From Rotaria sp. Silwood1 (Eukaryota; Rotifera; Eurotatoria; Philodinida; Philodinidae), in NCBI GenBank assembly GCA_905250075.1, contig CAJNOP010000365.1, forward strand, positions 107,907 to 171,906: a stretch of DNA of 64,000 nt, in the 5' to 3' direction. The translations under genes and the position numbers were made by a program. Of this stretch, positions 62,154 through 64,000 are shown piece by piece. The notes under the pieces were generated by a model. It saw only the letters and a program-made list of their open reading frames with translations. It ran no database searches and was not told where the DNA came from. The number at the start of each line of letters is the position of its first letter. Positions within the stretch are counted from its first letter, which is position 1.

Positions 62154-64000
62154 TCAACAGGAATATAACTGATAAAAATGACTGCCAGTTAGACTATGAT
62201 GGACGTTTTTCTCATCTTAACAAAAAGGTATAGAAAAAAAACTGGTCTATATATTTCAGAATGTTTTCTAATAACGATATTTCTTAACAATAATGTTAAT
62301 TGAGCATTGTCAATTTTGGATGATAGTTTAGATTTTACACATATATTTTTTTCTACGTCTAGCCAACGTTATATACTCGAAAAATACAGAAAAAAAAACT
62401 CTAAGTGACCCCAAAATCTATAAAACAATCTTTATATATGTCACCTTTACACAGCGTATAGTAATTCGATTGACTTTATAAAGGTGGAATAATTTTTACG
62501 GCATATCTCTACATGTTGTTAAACGCTTGCTGTTTGAATCGAGTGTATCTCTAACAGAGCTTTTCACTGGATCCAAACATTTCTTTTGGACCTGGTCAAA
62601 GAAATATGCACTCTTCTATCAATTTTTGCATCAATACATTATTCAAGAGTGCATCTTGTAGGGAAATGTTTTCTCTTCTCTCTTGTGTATCTAGACAAGC
62701 AATACGATAGTTTTCAGTCAAAATATTTTAATAAAAAAAATCCGAATCTGAATGTCGATATTCTATTGAGTGTCTCCGAGAAACAACAAACACCTATACC
62801 CACTACACCCCAATATCCTGTCAAAATTTAGCCAAAGACGTTCGGAAGTCTAGGAACCTAAATCTTCAATTAGTTTCTCGGAACTCTGTATTTCACTTCA
62901 GAGTTGAGTGGCCTCCACTCTGAGAAATTTTCTAAAAATTTTTTTTCAAAAAAGCGTTGTTTTTCCAAAAATTCTTTCTTTAGTGAAACAAATCAAATTC
63001 AAAATTTTGAAAAACGGATTTCAAACTCGGACTCCACGATCTCAAATGCCTTTGATCAAACTTTGTAAAAAAAAAGTCGTTATTTTCCAATAATAGCCTT
63101 GCGTTGATCAAAGAATTAAACCCAGGAATTTGCCTTCACCCAGTGACTGATAAAGTAACTATTTATGTAACGATAACTTCGCATCTTTAACCGGTTCCAA
63201 TTCCCATTAGGTTAAAAATTGAAAATGGTCATCGATAGTAACAATCATCGTAGTAAGATGCGGATAATGCAAATGCCGAGCAAAAACTAGACTTCACTTG
63301 ATTATGCGTGAGTCGACAGAACAAGCATTGCTGATTATGAATATATACATTTTGATTTTTTAGACTTCACTTTAAGCAAAAAGTTCAAGAAGAAGTAAAG
63401 TCTCCGGAAGAACCGAAAGTAGCTACTTATTTGGAAATTTAAAGACTACTCTAGTTTACGCTGAATATTCTTTGCTAAAGCTATTTGATTTAAATTGTAA
63501 ACAAGAAACTGCATTGAATGGCCTGTATTTTACCAAAAAATATTTGACGTCAAAATTTGGCATGTGCTTGGCTAATGACAAAATTAACTAGAAAATAGCT
63601 AACAGGAACAAAAAGCCAAATTTTGATGGTGAATATTTTCTGACAATATATAGACCATTCGATGCAGTGTTTTATGCTGATTTCGAATAATATATCCGTT
63701 TAGTCCAAAGGATGTATTCAACATAGAAAATTTCAAAATGGAATCCTAACTTTAGCCATTTTGTCATTCCTGCGAAAAAAGTCGTGTTTCTCAACAATGC
63801 TAAGGCCTTAAGTCAAGAGTATATGTAACTTTTTTGCAATTGTCCTGATGGTTTGAATACTATATAGAAACAGCTTCAAGTCTTATTGCAAAAAAGGAGA
63901 TAGGTTTGCAAAGCCCACTTATCAGTCCAGTCAAAAGTGAGTCTTGTGAAACCAGCCAAATCGCACTACAGCGATAAAATTTCCTCAAGTTCATGTAGAT
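62154..64000. other. Right end, no gene recognised
   Basis: Mixed-composition sequence with short frames only (for example 62586-62831 and 62908-63093), none with family resemblance. Confidence 0.5.

Noticed and set aside
1-64000. tRNA, rRNA and CRISPR features
   Set aside because: I looked for tRNA B-box-like GGTTCRAATCC contexts, rRNA-like blocks and regularly spaced repeats with unique spacers and saw none; a covariance-model scan would be needed to be certain.

Overview
The window looks like nuclear DNA of a small, intron-rich animal, most likely a bdelloid rotifer (inference). The DNA is very AT-rich. Genes carry many GT-AG introns of about 50-80 bp plus a few long ones. Gene content is animal: a Na+/K+-ATPase alpha relative, a trypsin-like protease, a cholinesterase-type esterase, an iodothyronine deiodinase, a labial-class Hox gene, and a ROCO protein with death and TIR domains. 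Two features point to bdelloids: a plant-like PLS pentatricopeptide gene (such genes are reported from bdelloids) and TGTGGG-type repeats, the bdelloid telomere unit. No organism-level test was possible.

Layout. 1-4304: no gene seen. 4305-11823 (minus): a 19-exon, 1,036-codon Na+/K+-ATPase alpha-like gene that is fully open but has lost most catalytic motifs. A complete WxxW-trypsin protease gene (8904-10278, minus) sits inside its intron 5, and a 154-bp hAT-type MITE sits in another intron. 12413-14586 (minus): a membrane-anchored cholinesterase/neuroligin-family protein, 5' end not found. 18368-19408 (minus): a deiodinase-like selenoprotein with an in-frame TGA in the active site and a plausible SECIS hairpin downstream. 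22545-28739 (minus): a 16-exon, 1,332-codon protein with the order NHR - Roc - COR - Cys/His cluster - death domain - TIR - CaaX. 28740-34829: no gene seen. 34830-36509 (minus): labial/Hox1. 36510-45766: no secure gene, but several mobile-element remnants, including a 1.67-kb hAT element with an 8-bp target-site duplication. 45767-57995 (plus): a PLS-type PPR gene whose 3' end is missing at the assembly gap. 58287-58386: exactly 100 N. 58387-64000: no convincing gene; telomere-like CCCACA tracts, GCC-rich repeats and small palindromes.

The genes do not form a pathway; this is an ordinary eukaryotic gene neighbourhood. The most notable items are the degenerate Na+/K+-ATPase paralogue, the NHR-ROCO-DD-TIR-CaaX protein, the selenocysteine deiodinase, and the PPR gene. 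The PPR gene has exon duplication in multiples of one PLS triplet, and each of its three longest introns holds a long inverted repeat with nested MITEs. A telomeric repeat directly after the N gap raises the possibility of a scaffold misjoin. All exon models were read by eye from splice sites, phase continuity and family resemblance; no database search was made.
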